Source: Runella sp. MFBS21 (GTDB lineage Bacteria > Bacteroidota > Bacteroidia > Cytophagales > Spirosomataceae). Taken from it: a DNA stretch of 64,000 nt. The notes under the pieces are model-generated. The model was not told the origin of the DNA. It saw only the letters and a program-made list of their open reading frames with translations, and made no database searches. Of this stretch, positions 16,360 to 25,799 are shown one piece after another (position 1 is the first letter of the stretch; the number at the start of each line of letters is the position of its first letter). The translations under genes were made by a program, and so were the position numbers. The DNA lies in NCBI RefSeq assembly GCF_029433105.1, contig NZ_JARNTW010000001.1:310001-374000 (forward strand), read 5' to 3'.

Positions 16360-17787
16360 ATGGCGGCTCCTATGCTAAACCTCGTACAATCTCAAAAGCA
16401 AACGCTGAAGATATCTCCGGCGCAAATTCAGTTGCTCAATTTTTTGCAGTTGAATACGCTTGAGCTTGAGCAGCATATTAAAAATGAGCTTGAAGAAAAC
16501 CCACTACTTGAAGAAGGGACAGAAGAGTCTGATGATAATTTTGGGGATGATTTTAATACCCCCGCCAAGGCCGAAGACCGTACGCAAGATTACATGGATT
16601 GGGATGAATTCAAGGATGATGATATGCCAGATTATCGTACTCGAGTCAACAATTATGCCGATGACGATACTAATTATACGCCCATTGTGGTAGAAGCTGT
16701 CACTTGGCGTCAAGAACTCAAGGAGCAATTTCACTTACTGCCCCTCAACGAACGCCAGCAAATATTAGCTGATTTTGTGATAGATTCTTTGACCGACGAA
16801 GGCTACCTTAACTACACTGCGGAGGCATTGGCCGATGACGTATCTTTTACAAGTGGAATTTTTGTAGAAGAAACGGAAGTCCAAGAGATAGTTGAAATCT
16901 TACGTAAAATGGATCCGCCGGGTCTAGGGGCGCGTGATTTGCAAGATTGCTTGTTGCTTCAATTAGAGCGCCGTTCAGATAAAGAAGCCGAATTAGCTAC
17001 GCTTATCATAAAAAAATATTTTGACGAACTAGCCGCTCGCAATTATGAAAAACTAATGCGCGCTTGCGGGATTTCGTCAGAAGAACTTAAAGAAGTAATT
17101 GCACTTATTGCTTCGCTCAATCCGCAGCCTGTCATGGGTAGTCAGATTGACAGTTTTGTGATCAAAGACAACATTGTACCCGACTATATTGTCAGAGTGG
17201 ACGGAGACCTAATCGAAGTAGAGCTCAACAACCGCCGTATTCCACCTTTACGCGTCAATAAGTCATATGCGCAAGAAGTAGGAGGTACTCGTGCTGCTAA
17301 TACCTACGTCAATTCTAAACTTAATGCTGCCAATTGGCTGATTGATGCAATTCAACAGCGCGAAAATACCATGCTCAAATCAATGAGAGCTATCGTCAAA
17401 CTACAAGAAGAATATTTCCATACAGGGGATATTCGTAGGCTAAAGCCGATGGTATTGAGAGACGTAGCGGAGCGTATTCAAATGGATGTATCTACTGTGT
17501 CACGCGTTACGAGTGGTAAATATGCCCAAACTCCGTTTGGCGTCATTCATCTCAAAGACTTGTTTACGGAAGGAATCGTAACCCAAAGTGGAGAGGAAGT
17601 ATCTAATCGACAGATACAACTGGCATTGGTAGAACTGGTGTCGCAAGAAGATAAGCAAAGCCCGCTCAACGATTTTCAGTTGGCCGAAATGCTCAGCGAC
17701 AAAGGATATTCGGTAGCGCGTAGAACAGTCGCCAAATACCGTGAGCAAATGGATATACCAACGGCCTCATTGCGGAGGGTATTGTAA
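16360..17787 (+). CDS. rpoN: RNA polymerase sigma-54 factor
   Basis: 475 residues from the ATG at 16360 (MAAPMLNLVQSQKQ); a TTG at 16327 would add 11 residues of unlike character. Region I (activator-interacting, Gln/Leu-rich) is LNLVQSQKQTLKISPAQIQLLNFLQ, followed by an acidic region II, the core-binding domain (about 115-310) and the C-terminal DNA-binding part with the RpoN box ARRTVAKYRE near the end. It directs core polymerase to -24/-12 promoters and needs an AAA+ activator; one is encoded at 18234. It may serve the island, though no perfect -24/-12 site was found here. Confidence 0.93.
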   Translation: MAAPMLNLVQSQKQTLKISPAQIQLLNFLQLNTLELEQHIKNELEENPLLEEGTEESDDNFGDDFNTPAKAEDRTQDYMDWDEFKDDDMPDYRTRVNNYADDDTNYTPIVVEAVTWRQELKEQFHLLPLNERQQILADFVIDSLTDEGYLNYTAEALADDVSFTSGIFVEETEVQEIVEILRKMDPPGLGARDLQDCLLLQLERRSDKEAELATLIIKKYFDELAARNYEKLMRACGISSEELKEVIALIASLNPQPVMGSQIDSFVIKDNIVPDYIVRVDGDLIEVELNNRRIPPLRVNKSYAQEVGGTRAANTYVNSKLNAANWLIDAIQQRENTMLKSMRAIVKLQEEYFHTGDIRRLKPMVLRDVAERIQMDVSTVSRVTSGKYAQTPFGVIHLKDLFTEGIVTQSGEEVSNRQIQLALVELVSQEDKQSPLNDFQLAEMLSDKGYSVARRTVAKYREQMDIPTASLRRVL

Positions 17788-17806
17788 CCAAAATCGTAGT
17801 GTAATT

Positions 17807-18220
17807 ATGAATATGAAAGCTAAATTGTCGGAAAAATTCGAACAAATGGCTGAAGCTGCTACCAGAGGAGTAGGAAGTAGCTGGGCTTTTTTGTTGGCTT
17901 GTGGATTTGTGATAGGATGGCTGGTAAGAGGTATAGCTGTTGGATTTGATGACATGTGGGACTTGGTCATGAACAATATCACGGCTATTGTTACTTTTCT
18001 GATCGTTTTTTTGATTCAACAATCTCAAAACAAAGATTCTTTGGCGATTCAGCTTAAACTTGATGAAATCATTTTGGCTTTAGATAAAGCCAACAACCAA
18101 CTTGTGGATGCTGAAAATCTACCTGAAAAAAAATTGAGACAAATGCATGGAGAATATAGTAAACGGGTAGAAGCACAAACACCTAAGAATAAAAAGCGTA
18201 AAACAACATCTTCATCTTGA
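17807..18220 (+). CDS. Low-affinity iron permease family protein
   Basis: 137 residues from the ATG at 17807; earlier in-frame starts lie inside rpoN. The family core is clear: EKFEQMAEAATRGVGSSWAF, a membrane helix FLLACGFVIGWLVRG, then NNITAIVTFLIVFLIQQSQNKDSLAIQLKLDEIILAL. Two membrane helices, then a cytoplasmic Lys-rich tail (KNKKRKTTSSS). The name comes from a yeast homologue; iron transport by bacterial members is not proven. It sits between rpoN and its likely activator, 13 bases before the latter. Confidence 0.88.
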   Translation: MNMKAKLSEKFEQMAEAATRGVGSSWAFLLACGFVIGWLVRGIAVGFDDMWDLVMNNITAIVTFLIVFLIQQSQNKDSLAIQLKLDEIILALDKANNQLVDAENLPEKKLRQMHGEYSKRVEAQTPKNKKRKTTSSS

Positions 18221-18233
18221 ACTTTGGATTCGT

Positions 18234-19709
18234 ATGGAAAATAGAATATTGGTCATTGATGATGACACCGACATTTGTTTATTACTACGCCGTTTTTTGA
18301 CCAAAAACGGCTTTGAAGTTGCAATCGCTCATACAGGTGCGACGGGATTGGCGACGCTTGAAGAATTTCGCCCTGATTTGGTTTTGACAGATTTTCGTTT
18401 GGGTGACATGGACGGAACAACCATCTTGACCAATATCAAAGAAAAATTCCCTAGTGTGCCGGTACTTATTATTACGGGCTACTCTGACATCAAAATTGCT
18501 ATCAATGTCATGAAACAAGGGGCTTATGATTACATCACTAAGCCTTTGTTTCCGGATGAGATTTTACTTACAATTAAAAAGGCCCTAAAAGCTTCTCAAG
18601 AAGCTTCTGAGGCCGATACTACCGTAGAAGTAACCAATACTACTTCTAGCCCCACAGGGAGTCGTCGTAAAAGTAGCACTCAAGCGCAGTATATTTTTGG
18701 GGAAGGCCCTGAGTCTGTGTATCTCTACAAACAAGTAGATTTGGTAGCTCCTACCAATTACAGCGTGTTGATTTACGGAGAAAGCGGCTCAGGCAAAGAG
18801 GCTGTTGCACTCGAAATCCATAAACGTAGTAAAAGAGCAAATGGACCTTTCATTGCGATGGATTGCGGGGCGATTTCGAAAGAACTAGCCGCTAGTGAGT
18901 TGTTTGGGCACGAGAAAGGTTCTTTTACGGGAGCAGTAGGCCAAAAAATCGGCCATTTTGAAATGGCCAACGGAGGTACTTTGTTTTTGGACGAAGTCGG
19001 CAATCTACCCTACGATGTCCAAATGTCGCTTTTGAGGGTAGTGCAAGAACGAAAATTGCGGCGTATTGGCGGAAACCGTGAGATAGATGTAGATGTAAGG
19101 CTGATTGTAGCTTCCAACGAGCGCTTGATTGAGGCAGCTCGAAAGGGTAAATTTCGTGAAGATTTGTACTATCGCTTCAACGAATTTAGTATCGACGTAC
19201 CTCCTCTCAGAGACCGACGCTCTGATTTACTGACTTTTGCACAATTTTTCTTGGATAAGACCAACGCCGAATTGAGCAAACAAGTCAAGGGCTTTACGCC
19301 CGAAGTAGAGAGAGCTTTTAAGGAATATCCTTGGCCAGGTAATTTGAGAGAGATGAGAAATATCATTCGTCGGTCAACATTACTTACCGAAGGCGATAAG
19401 ATAGACATCCGTACGCTACCTTTTGAGCTTATCAATTATGATAGGTTGTTGTTTTTAGAACCAAACAATCCATCCCTCCCCGAACCTTCTCCTTATACTA
19501 GCTATGAAGCTCCGGCTCCGTCGATTCCGGCTAAGGTGGTGCCTGCTCCCAAAGTAGATTTGAAGTCGGCAGCTCTCGAAGCCGAATATGAAATGATTCT
19601 GAACGTTTTGAAGCAAGTAAACTTCAACAAAAGTAAGGCAGCCCAAGCCTTAGGAATAGATCGTAAGACATTATACAACAAAATGAAAAATATCAATCTT
19701 AGTAACTAA
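18234..19709 (+). CDS. NtrC-family sigma-54-dependent response regulator
   Basis: 491 residues. Receiver domain 1-120 with phosphoacceptor D53 (VLTDFRLGD); AAA+ domain about 150-390 with Walker A GESGSGKE (182-189), the sigma-54 contact loop as GSFTGA (229-234; consensus GAFTGA, so a Ser variant), and Walker B FLDEVG (251-256); C-terminal Fis-type helix-turn-helix KSKAAQALGIDRKTLYNKMK. It activates RpoN-dependent promoters when phosphorylated. Its stop overlaps the next kinase start (TAATG), so the kinase at 19709 is the likely partner. Confidence 0.93.
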   Translation: MENRILVIDDDTDICLLLRRFLTKNGFEVAIAHTGATGLATLEEFRPDLVLTDFRLGDMDGTTILTNIKEKFPSVPVLIITGYSDIKIAINVMKQGAYDYITKPLFPDEILLTIKKALKASQEASEADTTVEVTNTTSSPTGSRRKSSTQAQYIFGEGPESVYLYKQVDLVAPTNYSVLIYGESGSGKEAVALEIHKRSKRANGPFIAMDCGAISKELAASELFGHEKGSFTGAVGQKIGHFEMANGGTLFLDEVGNLPYDVQMSLLRVVQERKLRRIGGNREIDVDVRLIVASNERLIEAARKGKFREDLYYRFNEFSIDVPPLRDRRSDLLTFAQFFLDKTNAELSKQVKGFTPEVERAFKEYPWPGNLREMRNIIRRSTLLTEGDKIDIRTLPFELINYDRLLFLEPNNPSLPEPSPYTSYEAPAPSIPAKVVPAPKVDLKSAALEAEYEMILNVLKQVNFNKSKAAQALGIDRKTLYNKMKNINLSN

Positions 19710-21310
19710 TGCTGCCGCCCAATCATCAAGATAATGCTGTAAAGCCTTTTGCTTTGAGTTTTTCTCAAAGTCAAATGGAAGCGCTATTGCAAAATTCTCC
19801 TGATTTGGTATACATTGTAGATTTAAGATTGCAAAGCCTAATCTTCATAAATGAGAGAGTTAGTGATATTCTGGGCTATAGTATGGCTGAAGCAGAGACA
19901 CTAGTTCAAAAGTTATCATCCATTGTGGTTCACTCGGATATAGCCTCTTTAGGCGAAGCTTTACTTACTAGATTTAGATTACTCCCTTCCAATGAAACCG
20001 CAGAGTTTCATTTAAAATTACGACACAAAGACGGCTCGGTACGTACTTTACGTCATCGCTGTAGAGCGATGATAAAAGAGGGTGGAGAAAATACCCAAAT
20101 CATGGGAACCGCCGAAGACGTGACCGATAGCTCTAGCCGAGAACTTGCGTATCAAAAAAACCAATATCAGCTCAAAGAAGCAGAGGTAATATTTAAGTGT
20201 GGAAGCTGGGAGTGGCAATCTCACGAAACATGCATGAGATGGTCTGATGGATTATTTAGGGTATTTGAATTGTCGCCAGACCAGTATCCTGATAGATGTA
20301 TTGAGTATAAGGTTTATGAAAGTTTTATATACCAAGAAGACGTTGTTAAGGTACGAAATTATGTAAGGCAGCTATTGTCAGAAAAGCGCGGAACTTTGGA
20401 TTTAGAGCATCGTATTATAGATGCCAAAGGAGTCCTTAAATACATCACTCTACGTGCCAAATGCTATTTTGATGAAAAAGGCAAACTTGCCCGCCTCATG
20501 GGAGTAGCCGCAGACCGTACCGAAATCGAAAGCTACCAAAATGAGCTGGAAAGACGCCTCATCGCGCTCAAAAAAAGCAATCAAGAATTGGAGCAATTTG
20601 CTTATGTAGCTTCTCATGACCTACAAGAGCCTCTTCGTAAAATCATTGCTTTTGGAGAGCGGTTGGATAAAAAATACAAAGAGCAACTCGGCACAGAGGG
20701 ACAGTTTTTTATAGCTCGTATGACCAACGCCGCCAATAGGATGCATGGGCTTATTGAAGATTTGTTGACGTATTCGCGGGCTTCGCGGCAATTAGAATCC
20801 CAAGAACCCATTTCGCTTAATGAGGTAGCAAAAGAGGTATTGGAAGATTTAGAAGTGAAAATTCAAGATAAAAAAGCGGTTGTTGAAGTAGACGACTTAC
20901 CCACTATCGAGGCACAGTCCACCCAAATGCACCAGCTTTTTCTGAACCTCATTGAAAATGCACTGAAATTTACTAAACCTGACCAAGAGCCAATGGTTCA
21001 GGTGAGGGTTCGGAAAGCTACCCTACCAGAAATAAAAGCAATACCCCAACTCAATCCACACCAATCTTATTTTTGCTTTACTGTGAAAGACAATGGCATT
21101 GGTTTTGAGCCTCAGTATGCAGAACAAATTTTTGCGATATTTCAAAGATTACATGGGAGATCAGAATATGAGGGGACAGGTTTGGGATTGGCGATTTGTC
21201 GCAAAATTGTCGAATCCCATCAAGGGTATATTGGAGCTCGTGGAAATATAGGCGAAGGAGCTGAGTTTTATTTTTATTTGCCACACCGTCGGTCCGGCGT
21301 TTCGGCTTAG
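19709..21310 (+). CDS. PAS-domain sensor histidine kinase
   Basis: 533 residues. Two PAS folds (about 20-145, with FINERVSDILGYSMAEAE, and 160-275), a HisKA domain with H303 (FAYVASHDLQEPLRK) and a HATPase_c domain (NLIENALKFTK, DNGIGFEPQYAEQIF, GTGLGLAICRKIVE). No membrane helix, so it is a cytoplasmic sensor. Its start overlaps the stop of the NtrC-type gene by one base and a single-domain regulator follows 36 bases later, so it could feed both. Confidence 0.92.
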   Translation: MLPPNHQDNAVKPFALSFSQSQMEALLQNSPDLVYIVDLRLQSLIFINERVSDILGYSMAEAETLVQKLSSIVVHSDIASLGEALLTRFRLLPSNETAEFHLKLRHKDGSVRTLRHRCRAMIKEGGENTQIMGTAEDVTDSSSRELAYQKNQYQLKEAEVIFKCGSWEWQSHETCMRWSDGLFRVFELSPDQYPDRCIEYKVYESFIYQEDVVKVRNYVRQLLSEKRGTLDLEHRIIDAKGVLKYITLRAKCYFDEKGKLARLMGVAADRTEIESYQNELERRLIALKKSNQELEQFAYVASHDLQEPLRKIIAFGERLDKKYKEQLGTEGQFFIARMTNAANRMHGLIEDLLTYSRASRQLESQEPISLNEVAKEVLEDLEVKIQDKKAVVEVDDLPTIEAQSTQMHQLFLNLIENALKFTKPDQEPMVQVRVRKATLPEIKAIPQLNPHQSYFCFTVKDNGIGFEPQYAEQIFAIFQRLHGRSEYEGTGLGLAICRKIVESHQGYIGARGNIGEGAEFYFYLPHRRSGVSA

Positions 21311-21345
21311 TACATGGTAGAACTTTTTAGTTCTACCCTAACCTA

Positions 21346-21825
21346 ATGCATCTTATGAACAGTACAGACAGTAAGCAAACCAAGGAAAGTGTTTTGATAT
21401 TAGTCGCTGACGACGATGAAGATGATCGGATGTTTACCAAAGAAGCCTTTGAAGAAAACCATTTACTGAATGATATTCGGTTTGTGAATGATGGTGTAGA
21501 GCTGATGGATTATCTCAAACGGCGCGCCAAATACGCTAACCCTGCCGATAGCCCGCGCCCAGGTATTATCTTATTGGATTTGAATATGCCCAAAATGGAC
21601 GGTCGTGAGGCGTTGAAGGAAATCAAATCAGACCCTACGCTCAAGACCATTCCAGTAGTAGTACTTACTACTTCAAAAACCGAAAAAGATGTGTTACAAA
21701 CCTATGATTTGGGGGTGAATTGTTTTATTACAAAACCTGTCACTTTTTCAAGTTTTATTGAAGTTACCCGCACCTTGGGGCATTATTGGTTCGATATCGT
21801 CAAGCTACCCAATTCTCAAGATTGA
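21346..21825 (+). CDS. Rcp1-type single-domain response regulator
   Basis: 159 residues, receiver domain only (LVADDDEDDRMFTKEAF, IILLDLNMPKMDGREALKE, VVVLTTSKTEKDVLQ, FITKPVTF). It is a close paralogue of the regulator at 14246, and both follow kinases with identical H-boxes (FAYVASHDLQEPLRK), so the two kinase/regulator pairs probably arose by duplication. A second ATG nine bases downstream is possible. Confidence 0.92.
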   Translation: MHLMNSTDSKQTKESVLILVADDDEDDRMFTKEAFEENHLLNDIRFVNDGVELMDYLKRRAKYANPADSPRPGIILLDLNMPKMDGREALKEIKSDPTLKTIPVVVLTTSKTEKDVLQTYDLGVNCFITKPVTFSSFIEVTRTLGHYWFDIVKLPNSQD

Positions 21826-22014
21826 TGCGACAAAAGATAGGGTGAGTTGGGAGTTCGATAATGTAACCATCATACGACTTCGCTGTGATAAGTGCTAAGT
21901 TGTGGAATATCAGTGCCTTCAAGAATGAGTGCCTATTGGCCAATTATTATATTTCCGAATTACTGAATTATCATATTTTCAAACTGTTACATTCTCAAAC
22001 TTTCAAATTACCTA

Positions 22015-23484
22015 ATGTCGAAAGATATCATTAAGCTTCTCATTGTAGATGATGATGAGGATGATTTTTTCTTAACCTCAGATTATCTAAAAGATATTCG
22101 TTCAAAAAAATTTGATATTACTTGGGCTAGTTCTTTTAGCAAAGGAGTAGAGCAGCTAGCGCAGTCAAAGTTTGACCTCTGTTTTTTTGATTTTTTATTA
22201 GGAGCCAAAACGGGGCTGGATTTGCTTAAATCTGCTCTTCAAAATGGAGTGAGCTGTCCTATTGTCTTACTGACAGGCAAGGGAGACCAGCAAGTAGACC
22301 TAGAAGCCATGCGACTTGGGGCGATGGACTACTTGGTAAAGAGTGAGCTTGACTCCGAAAAGCTAGAGCGTTGTATCAGATATGCTCTTGAGCGAGCGGA
22401 AGTACTGCGGCGCTTGCGAGAGAGTGAAACGCGTCTTCGGGGTATTTTTTCTCAACTGAAAGACGCTGTACTGCTCAAATGGCCCAAAGGGGGCTCTATA
22501 TTTTATTTCAACGATGCCGCGCTTGACCTTCTTGGTTATGAAGAAAACGAAATATTACAACTTTCAATGCGCCACTTATGTGCTATCTCTACTCAGCACG
22601 ATGAATATGTTCATACATTAGAAGAAAAGGGAATTCTGGAAAATTTTGAAGTATGGCTCGTCCGAAAAAGTGGGGAACGTGTGCTATGCTCTCTCCATGC
22701 TAGTAAACAAAACGACAGCGAAGGGAAGTTGTATTATTTGCTGGTTATTCAAAATATCACAGCTCGCAAAAAAGTTGAAAGAGACCGACTATTGGCCGAA
22801 AAATCTGCTTCGACAGCGCGCTTGATACGTACTTTAGCGCATGAGGTACGCAATCCACTTACCAATATTCACTTATCACTCGATCAGCTAGAGTCTGAAT
22901 TTACGACCGAAGACCAACGTCTTTTTGGGGATATTATTCGTCGCAACGGAAAGCGTATCAATGCTCTTATTACTGAATTACTAAATTCTTTCAAGCCCCA
23001 AGAAACAATCCTCAAGCAGGTATCTATTCAAGATATACTAGATCTGACGCTCAATGAAGCCATTGATAGAATCAACCTCAAAAAAATAACCCTTATAAAA
23101 GAATATGGGGAAGATTGCTTCTTGCAGCTTGACGAACCCAAAATCAAAATCGCCTTTCTCAATCTCATTATCAATGCCGTAGAAGCAATGGAAGAAAACG
23201 TAGGCCTACTCACCATAGCTACGCATGTAGCTGGTCAATCGTGCTTTGTCGAAATCAAAGACAATGGGACGGGTATCAGTCCTGAAAACTTGAATCGCCT
23301 GTTTGAGCCTTATTTTACTTCCAAAAACAACGGCTTAGGCTTGGGACTTGCTTCTACATTTACGATTCTTCAATCTCACAAAGCATCGGTAGAAGTGGAG
23401 TCGGAGTTAGGGCAAGGCACTACTTTTACGGTCACTTTTCCTCTGGGAGAAAAGCTACCTGAAAATTTAGTTATTAGTAATTAA
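22015..23484 (+). CDS. Response regulator-PAS-histidine kinase hybrid
   Basis: 489 residues. Receiver domain first (1-125, acidic DDDEDD at 12-17, phosphoacceptor D59), then a PAS domain (about 140-250), then a HisKA of the NtrB/HWE-like 'HEVRNPL' class with H276 and a HATPase_c domain (NLIINAVEAMEE, DNGTGISPENLNRLFEP, GLGLGLASTF). No membrane helix. It follows the regulator at 21346 after 190 bases, probably from its own promoter. An intrinsic terminator comes after the stop. Confidence 0.92.
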   Translation: MSKDIIKLLIVDDDEDDFFLTSDYLKDIRSKKFDITWASSFSKGVEQLAQSKFDLCFFDFLLGAKTGLDLLKSALQNGVSCPIVLLTGKGDQQVDLEAMRLGAMDYLVKSELDSEKLERCIRYALERAEVLRRLRESETRLRGIFSQLKDAVLLKWPKGGSIFYFNDAALDLLGYEENEILQLSMRHLCAISTQHDEYVHTLEEKGILENFEVWLVRKSGERVLCSLHASKQNDSEGKLYYLLVIQNITARKKVERDRLLAEKSASTARLIRTLAHEVRNPLTNIHLSLDQLESEFTTEDQRLFGDIIRRNGKRINALITELLNSFKPQETILKQVSIQDILDLTLNEAIDRINLKKITLIKEYGEDCFLQLDEPKIKIAFLNLIINAVEAMEENVGLLTIATHVAGQSCFVEIKDNGTGISPENLNRLFEPYFTSKNNGLGLGLASTFTILQSHKASVEVESELGQGTTFTVTFPLGEKLPENLVISN

Positions 23485-23717
23485 ATCTTTGTAGGAGGCA
23501 AAGGACTTACAAACACAAACACCTCCTTATTTGAGTTATTTAAAAAAATTAAAGGGGCGGCATTCGCCCTTTTATTTTTTATGATGAAAGATGTTGTAAA
23601 AACAGCAGTAGTCTTTTTTGATAGGCTATCCTTGGGAGAAGCTTTAGGAGGTTGGTAGCTACCATACATTAGATAGTGGGCTACCAACGCAAATCCAAAT
23701 AAGGCATTCGTTTTCAT
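23481..23717 (-). CDS. Possible small protein with hydrophobic N-terminus
   Basis: 78 residues: a short hydrophobic start (MKTNALFGFALVAHYLMYGS) then a basic, Ser/Pro-containing tail. It overlaps the kinase gene on the other strand by four bases and runs through the terminator hairpin at 23550-23580, which speaks against a conserved gene. The TspO-like gene lies 35 bases upstream on the same strand. Unrecognised; may be spurious. Confidence 0.3.
   Translation of the reverse strand: MKTNALFGFALVAHYLMYGSYQPPKASPKDSLSKKTTAVFTTSFIIKNKRANAAPLIFLNNSNKEVFVFVSPLPPTKI
23550..23580 (+). terminator. Intrinsic terminator
   Basis: GGGCG/CGCCC hairpin with a 5-base loop in the stretch 23555-23570, followed by TTTTATTTTTT; about 70 bases after the kinase stop. 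Confidence 0.7.
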
Positions 23718-23752
23718 ATCTAAAAGGAAGGAAAGTAGGGGAAATATTATTA

Positions 23753-24616
23753 CTATTCTTGAACGATTACTTGTTCATGGGTGGAAGTAATAACTACTCT
23801 TTTAGAAGAATTGCTTCTAAAGAGAGAACGTGTAAACTCAATGATGACCATAGCCGTAAGCAATAATGCTCCAAACACTGCCGACCACGCAATAAAACGG
23901 TAATACACATCAGCATTGATACGGGCAATCAAAATACCACAGAAAGCCCAAATTACGGACAAACCTAAATAGGCATTTTGGGTTTTAAACAAAGCCCATG
24001 TAGTAATCAGCGCTCCTACAAAAATCATGGTACATGCCCAGAAGGTTTCGGTATTGCCCCAGCCATTCCAGCCACTATTTACGAGAAGAGCGGTTATGTT
24101 AGCAATCGTTGCGATACAAATCCACCCTAGATAAGTGCCAAAAGCCGCTTTGACCGTAAAACGTGAGCCACTAGCTAAAAAAGGAGCAATTTGTTTTACT
24201 TTTAGATTGATATGTACCAATTGGGCCAATAACAGCAACATCACCACCACCGAAAACTGAATGTATCCATAATGCCATGAAAGAATCCACAGGGCGTTGA
24301 GGATAGAGGTAATCATAAAACCCGCACCTACCGTAGATACTGTATCTCCAGTGGCGTCGTCTACGGTACTACTAAAAAGAGATTTGCTCTGCTTAATACA
24401 AAACACAAGCAATAAAAGATAAATCACTCCCCAAATGGAAAATGTAATAGGAGCGGGTACGAAGAGGTTGGTGTATTGATCCGAAACTTCTCCGGTTGTT
24501 TTTCCATTGAGAGGCAGGGCGTTGGCCAAATAATTAACGAATATCATCACTCCAAAGAAAACCCAATTGAGGACTTGGAGGATTTTGACGGTTGATTTAC
24601 TCCAAATAGTTTTCAT
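23753..24616 (-). CDS. TspO/MBR-like tryptophan-rich sensory protein
   Basis: 287 residues, about nine hydrophobic helices with many tryptophans (for example VFFGVMIFVNYLANALPLNG, TFSIWGVIYLLLLVFCI, NALWILSWHYGYIQFSVVVM, YLGWICIATIANITALLVNSGW). This is the long Bacteroidota form related to TspO, a membrane tetrapyrrole/cholesterol-binding stress sensor; the typical TspO is 160 residues, so the function may differ. It follows the YihY gene by 26 bases on the same strand, so an operon is likely. Confidence 0.85.
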   Translation of the reverse strand: MKTIWSKSTVKILQVLNWVFFGVMIFVNYLANALPLNGKTTGEVSDQYTNLFVPAPITFSIWGVIYLLLLVFCIKQSKSLFSSTVDDATGDTVSTVGAGFMITSILNALWILSWHYGYIQFSVVVMLLLLAQLVHINLKVKQIAPFLASGSRFTVKAAFGTYLGWICIATIANITALLVNSGWNGWGNTETFWACTMIFVGALITTWALFKTQNAYLGLSVIWAFCGILIARINADVYYRFIAWSAVFGALLLTAMVIIEFTRSLFRSNSSKRVVITSTHEQVIVQE

Positions 24617-24642
24617 GATGTATATATAAGTTTATGTTAAGA

Positions 24643-25575
24643 CTAAGAAGTATGAGGCATGTGTGCTTTGGCAGGGAGTGTTACTTCTTCTTTCAGAATA
24701 CGTACGGCATACGAGCCGGGCTTAATGCCTGAGCCGAGGCTGTTGGCGTAGACCTTGGTAAACTCAGCACCGAAGTACAAAATCACTGACGAATAATAAA
24801 CCCACAATAAAATAATTACGACAGAACCAGCGGCACCATAAGCATTGCCGATATTGGACTGACCCAAGTAAAGCCCAATGGCGTATTTGCCAATCATAAA
24901 TAAAATGGCTGTCACGCCGGCACCAATGAAGGTGTCTTTCCAGGCCACTTTCCCGTCGGGCAAAACACTAAATATGACCGCAAATAAAACCGTCATCACA
25001 CCCCATATGACGGCTATGTTAAGAATCCAAAAAAGATAAATAGTAGCTTCCGAAAACAAGGCCATTATCTTTTCGCTGAATAAGTTGAGAAGCGCATTGA
25101 GCAACAACGACACAATAAATAAAAAGCCTAATGAAATAATCAACGAAAACGACAATAAGCGATTGGTGAGGTATTTCAAAAAACCGCTTTTAGGCTTGGG
25201 TTTAATCGACCAAATCTGATTGATTGAATCTTGAATCTCAGCAAATACCCCTGTAGCCCCGATAAGTAATGTAACCACACCAATAACAGCGGCAATGCCA
25301 GTTTTACCAGAAAGCTGGGCGTTTTTGATTAGTTCTTGTATTTGTGTCGCCGCCTGACTACCAATCAGCCAACTAATTTGACTATAAAGCTGCCCTTGTA
25401 CGGCATCGCGTCCATAAAAAACTCCCACAACTGACATAAATACCAATAGCATGGGAGCCAGAGAAAATAACGTATAATAAGACAGTGATGCACTCAGCTT
25501 GAGGGCTTTATCGTTGGTGAATTCTTGAAAAGCTTCTTTAAGTAGTGAAAAGTATGTTTTCCAAGATGTAATCAT
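24643..25575 (-). CDS. YihY/BrkB family inner-membrane protein
   Basis: 310 residues from the ATG at 25575 (MITSWKTYFSLLKEAFQEF); an ATG eight codons earlier is also open. The family signature is present: AFQEFTNDKALKLSASLSYYTLFSLAPMLLVFMSVVG, then NQIWSIKPKPKSGFLKYLTNRLLSFSLI and the C-terminal NAYGAAGSVVIILLWVYYSSVILYFGAEFTKVY. About six membrane helices. Once mis-named ribonuclease BN; its role is unknown, with hints of envelope stability. First gene of the YihY-TspO unit. Confidence 0.92.
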   Translation of the reverse strand: MITSWKTYFSLLKEAFQEFTNDKALKLSASLSYYTLFSLAPMLLVFMSVVGVFYGRDAVQGQLYSQISWLIGSQAATQIQELIKNAQLSGKTGIAAVIGVVTLLIGATGVFAEIQDSINQIWSIKPKPKSGFLKYLTNRLLSFSLIISLGFLFIVSLLLNALLNLFSEKIMALFSEATIYLFWILNIAVIWGVMTVLFAVIFSVLPDGKVAWKDTFIGAGVTAILFMIGKYAIGLYLGQSNIGNAYGAAGSVVIILLWVYYSSVILYFGAEFTKVYANSLGSGIKPGSYAVRILKEEVTLPAKAHMPHTS

Positions 25576-25660
25576 GATAGAAGTGTGAGTTAAGTACAAG
25601 ATTAGTAGTTAATTATAATATATATCACCAACAACCATTCCAAGGGTATTGTTGCAGACT

Positions 25661-25678
25661 TTGGGGAATATTTTCTAC
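25661..25678 (+). promoter_or_regulatory. Island motif TTGGG-N7-TTCTAC, copy A
   Basis: TTGGGGAATATTTTCTAC, followed by GTTATTTG. It lies about 120 bases upstream of the small membrane gene at 25800. The copies at 5016, 10276 and 16147 align with it without gaps. Confidence 0.5.
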
Positions 25679-25799
25679 GTTATTTGTTATTTTCTCTACG
25701 CAATTTCCCCATTTCTACCTTCTTTAGATACTGGCATAGCTATTTGAAGAATTAGAGCATCAAATGAAATTGTTTATCAACTCTAAATCTTTAAAAGTT

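Noticed and set aside
21826-22014. AT-rich stretch with repeated AATTA/TTTCAAA words before the hybrid kinase
   Set aside because: The words are short and irregular; I could not support a defined repeat or site.
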